A stretch of DNA of 64,000 nt, from the NCBI GenBank assembly GCA_030041045.1, contig JASHOQ010000047.1, positions 124,001 to 188,000 on the forward strand. Direction: 5' to 3'. The translations under genes and the position numbers were made by a program. This DNA is from Acidobacteriaceae bacterium (GTDB taxonomy: Bacteria; Acidobacteriota; Terriglobia; Terriglobales; Acidobacteriaceae). This document shows, piece after piece, positions 51,944 to 59,341 of the stretch (position 1 is its first letter; every line of letters begins with the position of its first letter). The notes under the pieces are model-generated. The model worked only from the letters and a program-made list of their open reading frames with translations. It had not been told where the DNA came from and searched no databases.

Positions 51944-52918
51944 TCAGGCCAGCGCGTTGGGCGCGGGGAGAAAACTGCGATAGCAAACCACGCGCTCGCC
52001 GTCGAGCGGATCAGTGACGGGCAGCGCGAGAAACTGTGCCTTGAGCACAATGCGCGATTGACCGATCTGATTCTTTCCGTTGAGCGGGAGGGTCGCTTCC
52101 TCGGCGCCGGTCATGGTTTGCAGACGCGGGTAGTAGAAGAAGATGCGCTCGCGCTGGCTGCCTTCGAGCAAGAAGAGCGCTGACCACTCCTGGTAGAAGC
52201 TGCCGCCCTCGCGATCGACGAAGCCGAGGAGCGCCTGCAGCTTTTCACCCGACGCGGGCGCGCCGCCGGGCAGCGGCTCGGCGAGGGTGAGGCCGCTGCT
52301 CGACACCTGGGTGACGAAGCCGAGATTGAAGGTGATGCGGCGGATGTAGTTGACGTCAGTGAGTGCGGTGCGCACGTAAGCGCCGGAGATGGGCGAGCCC
52401 ACGAAGCCGGTTTCACCCGTGTAGTCGATATCAAGGGCGACGAGGTTGCCCGGCGTGAATTTGGCGGCATCCGTGGGAACGAGCGCGATGGACGTGGCCG
52501 TAGAGCCGCTTTGCGGAACGACTGCAGCCGCGGCCTGCGCGCCATCTGCGGCCGGAGCTCCGCCGGTGGCGGGCGCGAGGAGATTCATGTGCTGCGAACC
52601 GGTGGCCAGCGCCATGGTGAGCTTTGTCCAACTCAGGAATTCGAGGCTCACCTGCGCCTGGAGGGTCTCGCGCACCTGCTCGAGCGGCGCGGCGGGTATG
52701 CCGGTAAGGATGGGCGCGGTCTTGCTCAGCGGCTTGCGCGCGAAGTTCTGAATCCAGCCCAGGCTGATCCAGGGCGAGGGCGGCGAATCGGGATTGAATG
52801 TGCCCTCCTCCGTGGGGTCGAAAAGCGCGGGCGTTTGCGCGGTGCGATTCACGGGCGCAAAATACGCGCGCGCGCGGCGCGCCACAGGCGCAGGCGCCAA
52901 AAAGTAAGTGGATGCCAT
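51944..52918 (-). CDS. Phage structural protein, probably tail tube/major tail-like
   Basis: 324 residues from ATG 52918. Pattern: Pro/Ala-rich N-terminus, then FDPTEEGTFNPDSPPSPWIS, a beta-rich core (FTPGNLVALDIDYTGETGFV; YIRRITFNLGFVTQ) and a C-terminal part ending PLDGERVVCYRSFLPAPNAL. Position between the smaller head/tail proteins and the tail tip gene, plus size, suggest the tail tube or a tail sleeve. No sheath gene is adjacent. Function inferred from position. Confidence 0.55.
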   Translation of the reverse strand: MASTYFLAPAPVARRARAYFAPVNRTAQTPALFDPTEEGTFNPDSPPSPWISLGWIQNFARKPLSKTAPILTGIPAAPLEQVRETLQAQVSLEFLSWTKLTMALATGSQHMNLLAPATGGAPAADGAQAAAAVVPQSGSTATSIALVPTDAAKFTPGNLVALDIDYTGETGFVGSPISGAYVRTALTDVNYIRRITFNLGFVTQVSSSGLTLAEPLPGGAPASGEKLQALLGFVDREGGSFYQEWSALFLLEGSQRERIFFYYPRLQTMTGAEEATLPLNGKNQIGQSRIVLKAQFLALPVTDPLDGERVVCYRSFLPAPNALA

Positions 52919-52920
52919 GA

Positions 52921-53061
52921 GTCGTCCTTCGTGAGGGACTAAGGGACTAGGGACTGAGGGACAAGAGAGCGAGTCAGCAAGTCAGCAGGTTAGCGAGTTA
53001 GCGTCCGCTGCGCGGACGTTCGCAGGTTGGCGAGATCGTCTTTCCTAACTCACTCGCCGAC
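52921..53061. repeat. AGGGACTA / TCAGCAAG short repeats, spacer 2
   Basis: GAGGGACTAAGGGACTAGGGAC followed by GCGAGTCAGCAAGTCAGC and a hairpin GTCCGC/GCGGAC. Repeat-filled spacer between two structural genes. Confidence 0.55.
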
Positions 53062-53067
53062 TTGCTG

Positions 53068-53553
53068 CTATTCCCCCTGCTCCTGGTAGCTGAAGACGGT
53101 GACGCGGGCTGAGCGGCTGAGCTTGTCGCGCAGGACCACGATGGGCGCAAAGGCCGGCTCATCCCAGAAGACCTGCGTGAGCATAGCCGCGGGCGGCGTA
53201 GAAATGTAATTGAGCTTGGGCGTGCAGAAGGGCTCAATCATGGCGAGCACTTCTTCGTCCATCTCACTGAGGGCGCGGCCGCGATCGAGGCCCCCGAAGC
53301 TTTGCGTGCCGCAGGTCGAGTAGAGAATTTCGCATTCCTCGGCGGCCATGGTGGAGGCCAGGTCCATATCGCCAGCGAGGCCAAGCCAGCGCAGGATGAA
53401 GACGTCGTTGGGGAGCTGGCCGAACGGCGCTTCGGCTTCTTCGACAAGAATGCCGGGCCGCACGGCGCCGCGGATAAGAATGGTGCGCTCGGGATTGATG
53501 GCCGTCAGCCTCGTGCGCAGCGCGATGTAGAAGGAGTCTTTGGCGTTTTGCAT
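53068..53553 (-). CDS. Small phage protein, possible tail completion/head-tail factor
   Basis: 161 residues. ALRTRLTAINPERTILIRGA near residue 11, then an acidic central region (DMDLASTMAAEECEILYSTC, SEMDEEVLAMIEPF) and a basic end. Soluble. The last codons (...YQEQGE-stop) lie in sequence similar to the AGGGGAATAG type repeats of the spacers. Role inferred from location between the connector and tail genes. Confidence 0.55.
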   Translation of the reverse strand: MQNAKDSFYIALRTRLTAINPERTILIRGAVRPGILVEEAEAPFGQLPNDVFILRWLGLAGDMDLASTMAAEECEILYSTCGTQSFGGLDRGRALSEMDEEVLAMIEPFCTPKLNYISTPPAAMLTQVFWDEPAFAPIVVLRDKLSRSARVTVFSYQEQGE

Positions 53554-53615
53554 AAAACAGGGATCAGGGAACAGGGGTCAGGGGTCAGTGATCAGTGAAC
53601 AGTGGTCAGAAATGC
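53554..53615. repeat. TCAG-type short repeats, spacer 3
   Basis: AACAGGGATCAGGGAACAGG, GGGTCAGGGGTCAGTGATCAG and TGAACAGTGGTCAG. The rest of the 484-bp gap up to 54037 holds an R1 repeat (53839-53948) and a CCCTATTCCCT series; no gene seen. Confidence 0.6.
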
Positions 53616-53838
53616 CGACCATGATGGTGCTGTTCCGGTTTCCCGCTATCCTTTCCGGATCGCAAGGTCGAAAGACGCCTGAAGGGTGAACATCAAGCGC
53701 GGCGTCTGTGCTTTGCGATCCTTAACTCTTGCTCGCAGTTCCTCGCGGCCGGTTGCCCACGCGGTGTGAGGGATGGTCGAGCGTCCCGCAGGGCTAAAGT
53801 GATTGCGTGCGAACCGGAGAGCGGGAAGTCGTGGCTCG

Positions 53839-53948
53839 GTTCCGTCGCCCCTCCGGGGCTCGCGAATTCATTTGCTTGCGCTTCCCAGAATTCCGTCCGC
53901 CGCGGCGGACTTCATCCTGGGCTATTTTCCTTCGCCCCTACGGGGCTC
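53839..53948. repeat. R1 double-palindrome repeat, copy 3
   Basis: TTCCGTCGCCCCTCCGGGGCT; CCCAGAAT...ATCCTGGG around GTCCGCC/GGCGGAC; TATTTTCCTTCGCCCCTACGG at the end. The sequence upstream (AGCGGGAAGTCG-GGCTCGG) also matches copy 4 at 57048-57068. Confidence 0.7.
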
Positions 53949-54037
53949 TCGACAATCGGCACGGGTAACCCGCATCTGCGCCCTGCCCCTGCTCCGAATT
54001 CCCTATTCCCTTTTCCCTACTCCCTATTCACCGCTTT

Positions 54038-54472
54038 TCACACCGCCTGCTGCACGGCCTGGCGCAACAGGAGCCGGTAAAGATAGACGCGGCCGAAGGC
54101 TTCATTGGCGGCGATGGACTCAATCAGATAGTCCTGGCAGGCGACCGTGACGGCGAGGGTCATGGAGAAGAGCGACTCCGCGGAGGCGAGATTCATGGCG
54201 CGGACCTGCTGCTCCACGCTGGTGGCCGAGACCAGGAGCTCCCATCTCGATTCGCCGCCCTCCTTCCACGTCGGAGCCAACTTGCGCATCAGCGCCGGAC
54301 TGACGGGCACCTCAGCAAAGGTGGTGGCCACCAGACCCACTTCGGACTGCGCGGTGTCAGTATTGGCGCCGGTCACGCGGAACAGAGCCGTGGTTCCGTT
54401 CACGCTGCGCAGCAGTGCGTCGGCCAGCATCTGCGGCGCGCCGGTCGGGTTGCGCGAAGCCGTATCGCTCAT
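54038..54472 (-). CDS. Small phage structural protein, unknown
   Basis: 144 residues, ATG 54472. Contains SVNGTTALFRVTGANTDTAQ and a Val/Thr-rich mid part (EVGLVATTFAEVPVSP), with a helical Leu/Ala-rich C-terminus (YLYRLLLRQAVQQAV). Beginning 18 bp after the connector gene, it is likely a head-tail closure or neck protein. No family recognised. Confidence 0.55.
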   Translation of the reverse strand: MSDTASRNPTGAPQMLADALLRSVNGTTALFRVTGANTDTAQSEVGLVATTFAEVPVSPALMRKLAPTWKEGGESRWELLVSATSVEQQVRAMNLASAESLFSMTLAVTVACQDYLIESIAANEAFGRVYLYRLLLRQAVQQAV

Positions 54473-54490
54473 AGACCACTCCGCATGGGC

Positions 54491-55114
54491 TCACCCCAGC
54501 CTGCTGGCCACGTACGGATTCAGCCAGGTTTGCACCGTCTCATCGATCAGCGAGCTCGAGAAGTATTGCATCTGCATGGTGTCGATTTTGGTCTTGCTGG
54601 CGTTGAGCGCCGGCGTGGATTGGGCGTTGCGCACGATCTGCGCGCAGGCCGACATGACGTCATTGCCGATGGTCGCGAGGCCCGCGGTGTAGGTGACCAT
54701 GACCTCGTTGTAAGGCAGGCCGAGAATGTTGTAAGGCAGCGTCAACTCGCCGGTGCAGGGGTCGTAGTCCACCGTGGTGGTGTCAATCGCGGTCCACTGC
54801 CCGGGCAGAGAAAATGCCAGGGCGATTTCGAGCATGGGGACGTCTGGAAGCTCTCCGCGGCGAGGCCGAGCGTAACGGCCCTCCATGCTTACGAGAGGCG
54901 AAGTGGCCGGGGCGAGCGGCGCGAGCGGCAGGTAGCTCAGAAGCACGGTCTGCGCTCCGGCGGTGACGCGCAGACGCTCAGTGTATTGAATAACGTTGAG
55001 GTCCGGACGCCGGCAGTAGCTGTTGATCAAAGCCGTGGCGGCGGTAATCCAGTCTGCCGAGGTGCCGGCAGGCAATCCGAAGTTGGCGTAGTCCGATGGC
55101 TCGAGATAGGCCAT
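54491..55114 (-). CDS. Phage head-tail connector protein (gp6-like)
   Basis: 207 residues. Begins MAYLEPSDYANFGLPAGTSA, WITAATALINSYCRRPDL, the typical start of gp6-type head-tail connector/adaptor proteins that join portal ring and tail. Middle section is beta-rich (ITYTERL-like: VIQYTERLRVTAGAQTVLLS; VTYTAGLATIGNDV). Ends with a helix and NPYVASRLG. Fits its place next to the capsid gene. Confidence 0.7.
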   Translation of the reverse strand: MAYLEPSDYANFGLPAGTSADWITAATALINSYCRRPDLNVIQYTERLRVTAGAQTVLLSYLPLAPLAPATSPLVSMEGRYARPRRGELPDVPMLEIALAFSLPGQWTAIDTTTVDYDPCTGELTLPYNILGLPYNEVMVTYTAGLATIGNDVMSACAQIVRNAQSTPALNASKTKIDTMQMQYFSSSLIDETVQTWLNPYVASRLG

Positions 55115-55245
55115 ACCGATCCTTTCTGCAGTGATCAGTGTTCAGTGAACAGTGATCAGTGCGAAGCCCCCGGGAGCGGTGTACGCTCTTGTTCCCGAGC
55201 ACCACATCCTGGAACGAATCACCGATTCCTGTTCAATGAGTAGAG

Positions 55246-55368
55246 CTGGTTGCATGAAAGGCCCGGCCGAAGGAGGTCATCCCTCAGCGGCTAAAGCCCC
55301 AGTGTTTATGCGGGCTCCGGCGGCACGGCTGAAGCCGTGCCCTTCCAAGACCAAATGCATGCAACCAG
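55246..55368. repeat. R2 repeat, copy 3 (intact)
   Basis: Outer arms CTGGTTGCATG (55246-55256) and CATGCAACCAG (55358-55368) are perfect inverted repeats. Between lie CATCCCTCAGCGGCTAAAGC, CCCAGTGTTTATGCGG and GGCACGGCTGAAGCCGTGCC. Serves as the uninterrupted version of copy 1. TCAG-type units (CAGTGATCAGTGTTCAGTG) precede it at 55129-55163. Confidence 0.75.
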
Positions 55369-55382
55369 ATCCACGGCCTGTC

Positions 55383-56351
55383 TCAACGATCGACGAGGAC
55401 CTGGTAGTGGGCGTAGCTGGCGCCTTTGACCACGACCGCGCCAAACTTGACGGCGACGTACTGGTAGGTCATGGCATTGGGCAGGCCAAGCTGGAAGATG
55501 CGCGGGGTGGGATCGCCGAGCCAGTGATACTCGATCAGGTCCTCGGTGACGATGTAGGCGGGCAGAACCGCAGATCCGGACCCCGGCGTGCCTGTGTAAG
55601 GGAGGCTCCAGTCGGGAATGAGCGGCAAGTCGCCGGCCTGGGTGGAGAGCATCTTCACGGTGAAGCCGGCGGTGATCTGCGCGGTGTTGAGCACCACGTT
55701 GTAGTCGGAGACCATCTCCTGGTCAATGAGATCGAGGAGCACGGGATTGCCGTAGATGGCCGTCGGCCGCACGCGATAACCGGAGTTGGCGACCATTTCG
55801 GCAATCGTGGTCTTGATGGTCTGGACGATCTTCATCGAAGTGCTGACGGTGACGGTGTTGCCGCCGCCGGCAATCTGTGCGGTGACGCCCATGTACTGCG
55901 TGGTGGTGGGCGAGCTCAAGCTGGTGTCGTTGCCGTTCCACAGCGCCGCATCGTGGGTGACCATGACGCCGCTCACGGTGTCGACCAGGTCCTTGGCCTG
56001 CAGGTACGCGAACTGCTGCTGCTGATTGCCGAGCTCGATGTCGAAGAGGTTGTAGTTGATCTGCGCGACGATGGCCTTGAGAGGCACGCTCAGCTCAACG
56101 CGTGTGGGGCTGACCACGGGCGGTGCGATGCTGCGCGGGTTGACGAAGCCGGCCGTGCCCGGATTGGGGATGGCCGACTCCTGGAAGAAGCGCGACGGAT
56201 GGCCGGTGGCCGGGACCTGCTTGATGCGCTGGCCGAAAGGGCTTGAGCGGCGGCAGATGTCGAAGATCTCCGTCTGGTAGAGAGGAACTTCAATGGCGCC
56301 CGGCCCGATATAGTCCGCCGCCGCGTGAATGTCAGTAAACGATGCGTTCAT
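55383..56351 (-). CDS. Major capsid protein (HK97-fold type)
   Basis: 322 residues. N-terminal helices (FTDIHAAADYIGPGAIEVPL, FDICRRSSPFGQRI), then beta-rich core. Typical capsid phrases: SVPLKAIVAQINYNLFDIEL, RVRPTAIYGNPVLLDLIDQE (as in the A-domain of HK97-like capsids) and VLPAYIVTEDLIEYHWLGDP. It lacks a long N-terminal scaffold (delta) domain; a separate coiled-coil gene precedes it. Position downstream of portal and protease genes fits the usual order. Confidence 0.8.
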   Translation of the reverse strand: MNASFTDIHAAADYIGPGAIEVPLYQTEIFDICRRSSPFGQRIKQVPATGHPSRFFQESAIPNPGTAGFVNPRSIAPPVVSPTRVELSVPLKAIVAQINYNLFDIELGNQQQQFAYLQAKDLVDTVSGVMVTHDAALWNGNDTSLSSPTTTQYMGVTAQIAGGGNTVTVSTSMKIVQTIKTTIAEMVANSGYRVRPTAIYGNPVLLDLIDQEMVSDYNVVLNTAQITAGFTVKMLSTQAGDLPLIPDWSLPYTGTPGSGSAVLPAYIVTEDLIEYHWLGDPTPRIFQLGLPNAMTYQYVAVKFGAVVVKGASYAHYQVLVDR

Positions 56352-56361
56352 GGGATTCTCC

Positions 56362-56465
56362 GCGAATCAGGTTTCAGGTGTCAGGTTTCAGGTGTCAGGG
56401 TTCAGCGGTCATAGGGCGGGAGCCAATGGAAGTCTGATCCCTGATCCCTGAAACCTGATCCCTGC
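56362..56465. repeat. TCAG-type short repeats, spacer 4
   Basis: ATCAGGTTTCAGGTGTCAGG, TTTCAGGTGTCAGGGTTCAG, then on the other strand sense CTGATCCCTGATCCCTG. It fills the spacer between the capsid and scaffold-like genes. Confidence 0.6.
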
Positions 56466-56467
56466 AT

Positions 56468-56869
56468 TTACGCGATGGTGCCTGCGCGCAGGAGCTGGCT
56501 TTTGACGGCGATGCGTTGTTCCAGACTCAGCCCGGAGAGCGCGGCGTCAAGGGTGCGCACGTCTACCGGTCCCTCGCCGATGCCGTGCTTGGCCAGCATG
56601 GCGGTGGTGGAGGCGGGCAGGGTACGGCGCAGTGGGTTGAGCGCAGTGTGCGCGGAGGCGGCTTTCATTTCGGCCAGCTCGCGCTCCGCGGCCGCGAGCT
56701 TTTCCGCCAGTTCGGATTCGCGGCGGGACTGCTCCACAGTTGCAGAGATTCGTTCCACCTGGCCGGAGAGCGCGCTGGCCGCGGCGGCGCGTTCCTCAAG
56801 CGAGGTCAATACCTTTTCGAGCAGGGTGGTCGCGGCTTCCAGCCGTTCTACCAGATCGTTGTTTTCCAT
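56468..56869 (-). CDS. Coiled-coil scaffold-like protein
   Basis: 133 residues from ATG 56869 with AGGAATCGC before it. The first 80 residues form a long charged coiled coil (VERLEAATTLLEKVLTSLEE; LAEKLAAAERELAEMKAASA); the rest ends in a small helical domain with GEGPVDVRTLDAALSGLSLE. Location between protease and capsid and coiled-coil character suggest the capsid-assembly scaffold. In many HK97-like phages this is fused to the capsid N-terminus. Confidence 0.6.
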   Translation of the reverse strand: MENNDLVERLEAATTLLEKVLTSLEERAAAASALSGQVERISATVEQSRRESELAEKLAAAERELAEMKAASAHTALNPLRRTLPASTTAMLAKHGIGEGPVDVRTLDAALSGLSLEQRIAVKSQLLRAGTIA

Positions 56870-56919
56870 GCGATTCCTTTCCTTTTGCTGAATTTCGCCA
56901 AAACTTGCGGTGCGCAAAC

Positions 56920-56942
56920 AAAAAAGCTCCGCAGAGCGGAGC
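56920..56942 (-). terminator. Hairpin with U-tract, 50 nt before the scaffold-like gene
   Basis: On the minus strand GCTCCGC (56942-56936) and GCGGAGC (56932-56926) form a perfect 7-bp stem, 3-nt loop, followed by six T (56925-56920). It would end transcripts coming from the portal/protease genes, or act as an attenuator in the leader of the scaffold-capsid genes. Confidence 0.75.
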
Positions 56943-57068
56943 CGTAGCCATGCGTTTGTCCGTCGCTGTCTCCAGAGAGTGTTGTGTCAACGGCCAGAGG
57001 CGGCGGAGGAACTTCCTTCAGCGCTGCAGCGACTGCGTGAAAACTCGGAGTGCGGGAAGTCGCGGCAC

Positions 57069-57195
57069 GGTTCCTTCGCCCCTCCCGGGGCTGGCGATTT
57101 CTTTTTGCCCGCTGTACCCAGGATTGCGTATGTCGTCCGCTGGCGCGGACAACATACTTTATCCTGGGCTATTTTCCTGCGCCCCTCCGGGGCTC
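57069..57195. repeat. R1 double-palindrome repeat, copy 4
   Basis: TTCCTTCGCCCCTCCCGGGG; long stem CCCAGGAT/ATCCTGGG holding GTATGTCGTCCGC/GCGGACAACATAC (one mismatch), longer than in other copies but still fully palindromic; then GCCCCTCCGGGGC. Located between protease and scaffold-like genes. Confidence 0.7.
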
Positions 57196-57226
57196 CCTTT
57201 CACAAAGTCATTGCGGCGTCGCGTAG

Positions 57227-57727
57227 CTAACTCGCCATGCGGAAGCTGGTGGCGCGATAGGCGGCCTTTTCGCGGAGCAGAATCGCGGCCCCGGTGAAGG
57301 TGACGCGGGTCAGTTTCCACACGTCGGCGCGCATGTCCTCGACGCGCGCGTCGGCAAGCTCGTAGCTCATGCCCATGGTCTCCGGCTCGTGCGCCTGGAT
57401 AGCATCGGCAACATCGGGAAAATCGCGCGCAAACAGGTAGCCGCGCACCATGAGGCGCATGCCAAGCAGATCGGCATCGGTCAGGATGCCGATCTTGCGC
57501 CGCGCGTCGTGGCCGTCCCATCCCGGCCGGTAATCGACGGCCATGCCCAGCAGCGACGGCAGGGCCTTCTCCGCGGCGTCGCGCGTCAACAACACGCGAT
57601 GGCCGCGTGCGCCGGCGGGGGCTTTGTCGCTGGCCGTGTTCACCACCGTCAGCACTCCGTCGAAAGGCACCCGGTTGGGGTGACCTTCCACATGAGGAAT
57701 CTTTACCGCCATGGCTTCCAATCGCAT
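57227..57727 (-). CDS. Prohead protease-like protein
   Basis: 166 residues, ATG 57727. Pattern: VPFDGVLTVVNTASDKAPAG, a middle strand (GHRVLLTRDAAEKALPSLLG), MVRGYLFARDFPDVADAIQA, and M-G-M-S-Y-E-L-A-D-A-R-V followed by WKLTRVTFTGAAILLREKAA, which is the closing region of several prohead protease families (GxSxx-type, S78-like). The expected Ser/His residues are not identified with certainty, so an inactive or scaffold-fused version is possible. Gene order portal-protease-capsid supports the call. Confidence 0.65.
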   Translation of the reverse strand: MRLEAMAVKIPHVEGHPNRVPFDGVLTVVNTASDKAPAGARGHRVLLTRDAAEKALPSLLGMAVDYRPGWDGHDARRKIGILTDADLLGMRLMVRGYLFARDFPDVADAIQAHEPETMGMSYELADARVEDMRADVWKLTRVTFTGAAILLREKAAYRATSFRMAS

Positions 57728-57743
57728 GTGCTCGCTCCGCTCG

Positions 57744-57815
57744 CAAGGGTTCAGGTTCAGGGGTCAGATCGCGGGCTGCAACTGACCCCTTACCCCTGAT
57801 CCCTGACATCTGTTT
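57744..57815. repeat. TCAG-type repeats running into the end of the portal gene
   Basis: GTTCAGGTTCAGGGGTCAG, then ACTGACCCCTTACCCCTG and ATCCCTGAC. The portal stop (TAA at 57790-57792) and the last codons (D-V-R-D-Q-G) are made of this repeat. Confidence 0.6.
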
Positions 57816-59055
57816 CCAGCGGGCTCAATCCACGCATGGCCCGCACCTCGTTTACCGTGAGCACGCCGGCCTGAAGCAACTGCACTTGGACCGTGAGTTC
57901 CGTCATCTCGTCGCGTGCATTCAGCTCGTTGAAGACAAATTCGAATTCGCGCCAGCCGATGCATTTGCCGAAAAGATCGCGGCTGATGTGATGGGCCAGC
58001 AGCATGGCAAGGGGCGAGATGGCGCCGCGAAAGGCTTCGTCGGCCATCTCCGAGGCCGTCGACTGGTTGACGTCGTTTTCCAGGCCCAGCATCAATGGCG
58101 GCAGCCCGAAGGCGTTCGCCACCATGCGAATGAGGAATTCCTGCCAGGCAAGGCGCAGGTCGGCATCCGTGCCCTGCGCAAAGCGGAGCACCTCGGGCTT
58201 TTGCTCGGTGGAGAGCACGGGCACGCGGCCGGTGCCTTCAATTTCGTCCTGCCACCAGCGAATCAGGCGGTCGTGCTGCGCCGGCGTGGCCTCATTGAGC
58301 CAGAGAGCATATTGGGCGACGGAATTGGCCGCCAGCTTGCCGGCAAAACGATGCGCGCTCAGGAACTGGTTGACGGTTTCGAAGGCAACTTCAAGGGGAC
58401 CCAGGCCGAAGGGCGTGAAGCTGCGCGGGTTCATGCGGATGTACATGAGCTGATCGTCGCGCAATTCGATGGCGTTCGAGTCAAGCTGGCCGGCCACGGC
58501 CTGCGCATAGCGCGGCGAATCTTCCTGGCCGTCCCAGCGGGCGTTGATGCGGATCGACGCACCGTCGACAGGCCACAGCATGGCTGGCTGCTCCGGGTCG
58601 CCCGTCGGCTCCATCTCGATGGCTCCGAATCCGCCCGTGAGTGCGTCTTCCATGGCCTGCTCCATGAGTGTGCGAAAACTGTCTGCGGGATTAGGCTCCT
58701 CGAGCGTGCGCCGCAGGGCGCGCAGTTTGCGGTCGGCAAAGGCGACGTCTTCCGCATCGACGCCACGGCGGATGCGCACCTGCCAGTCCATGGCGGCGAT
58801 GCGATCCTTGATGACGTTGATGGCGCGGCGCACCAGGGGCGTCTCCGCAAAGCGCCGCAGGTTCACGGGTGTGGGCTTGGGCAGATGGCGGCCGGGAAAA
58901 TGCAGCGGGCTTACGATCGAGGGCAGAGCCAGGGTTCGGCGCATGGCCTCGGCCTCGGCGGCAAATTCCGCGCGCGGCACCTGACCCGCGGGCGCGGAAT
59001 GCCCATGGCCGCGGGCGTGGCGCCAGATCTGCCGCAATTGCTCTCCTACCTTCAC
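57790..59055 (-). CDS. Phage portal protein (HK97-type)
   Basis: 421 residues from GTG 59055, chosen for AGGGAAGG 5-6 nt upstream. N-terminus basic (VKVGEQLRQIWRHARGHGHS). Typical portal features: PVNLRRFAETPLVRRAINVI near residue 70, GGFGAIEMEPTGDPEQPAML near 150, MYIRMNPRSFTPFGLGPLEV near 215, VPVLSTEQKPEVLRF near 285 and AFGLPPLMLGLENDVNQST near 325 (FGVPP/L-type motif). It would form the dodecameric ring at the capsid vertex. The C-terminal six residues come from a spacer repeat. No terminase gene lies upstream: an S9 peptidase diverges 287 bp away. Confidence 0.8.
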   Translation of the reverse strand: MKVGEQLRQIWRHARGHGHSAPAGQVPRAEFAAEAEAMRRTLALPSIVSPLHFPGRHLPKPTPVNLRRFAETPLVRRAINVIKDRIAAMDWQVRIRRGVDAEDVAFADRKLRALRRTLEEPNPADSFRTLMEQAMEDALTGGFGAIEMEPTGDPEQPAMLWPVDGASIRINARWDGQEDSPRYAQAVAGQLDSNAIELRDDQLMYIRMNPRSFTPFGLGPLEVAFETVNQFLSAHRFAGKLAANSVAQYALWLNEATPAQHDRLIRWWQDEIEGTGRVPVLSTEQKPEVLRFAQGTDADLRLAWQEFLIRMVANAFGLPPLMLGLENDVNQSTASEMADEAFRGAISPLAMLLAHHISRDLFGKCIGWREFEFVFNELNARDEMTELTVQVQLLQAGVLTVNEVRAMRGLSPLETDVRDQG

Positions 59056-59080
59056 GCGCACCTTCCCTGCTGGAGCCGAA

Positions 59081-59100
59081 AGAAAAAGGGCACAGCCCTT
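59081..59100 (-). terminator. Hairpin with U-tract, 25 nt before the portal gene
   Basis: On the minus strand AAGGGC and GCCCTT form a 6-bp stem with a 3-nt TGT loop, followed by TTTCT. It lies in the leader of the portal gene, just upstream of the ribosome binding site, in the same position as the hairpin before the scaffold-like gene. Attenuator or terminator of upstream transcription. Confidence 0.5.
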
Positions 59101-59341
59101 GCGGACCATGCCCCGTTTTCCCGCGGCCGCTTGTCGCGACCGCTTCAATCTCTCAACAAAATCGATCGTAGCGCGAACCGGGGAAATTATCTGCAAATCG
59201 TCGCGAAAAAATTGTGCGGCGAACAAAAGCTTGTTTGTATTGGCTCGAGAAGCTCGGGCCGGCGCTCTCTCGCAATGGCCGATAGGTTGACTCGCGGATC
59301 TGCGATCCCACTTTTTTCACTTTGGCTGCTACTATCTCTGC

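Noticed and set aside
49123..57815. TCAG-type repeats as a possible CRISPR or attachment-site array
   Set aside because: Units are short, degenerate and adjacent with no regular spacers; no cas genes, integrase or tRNA near by.
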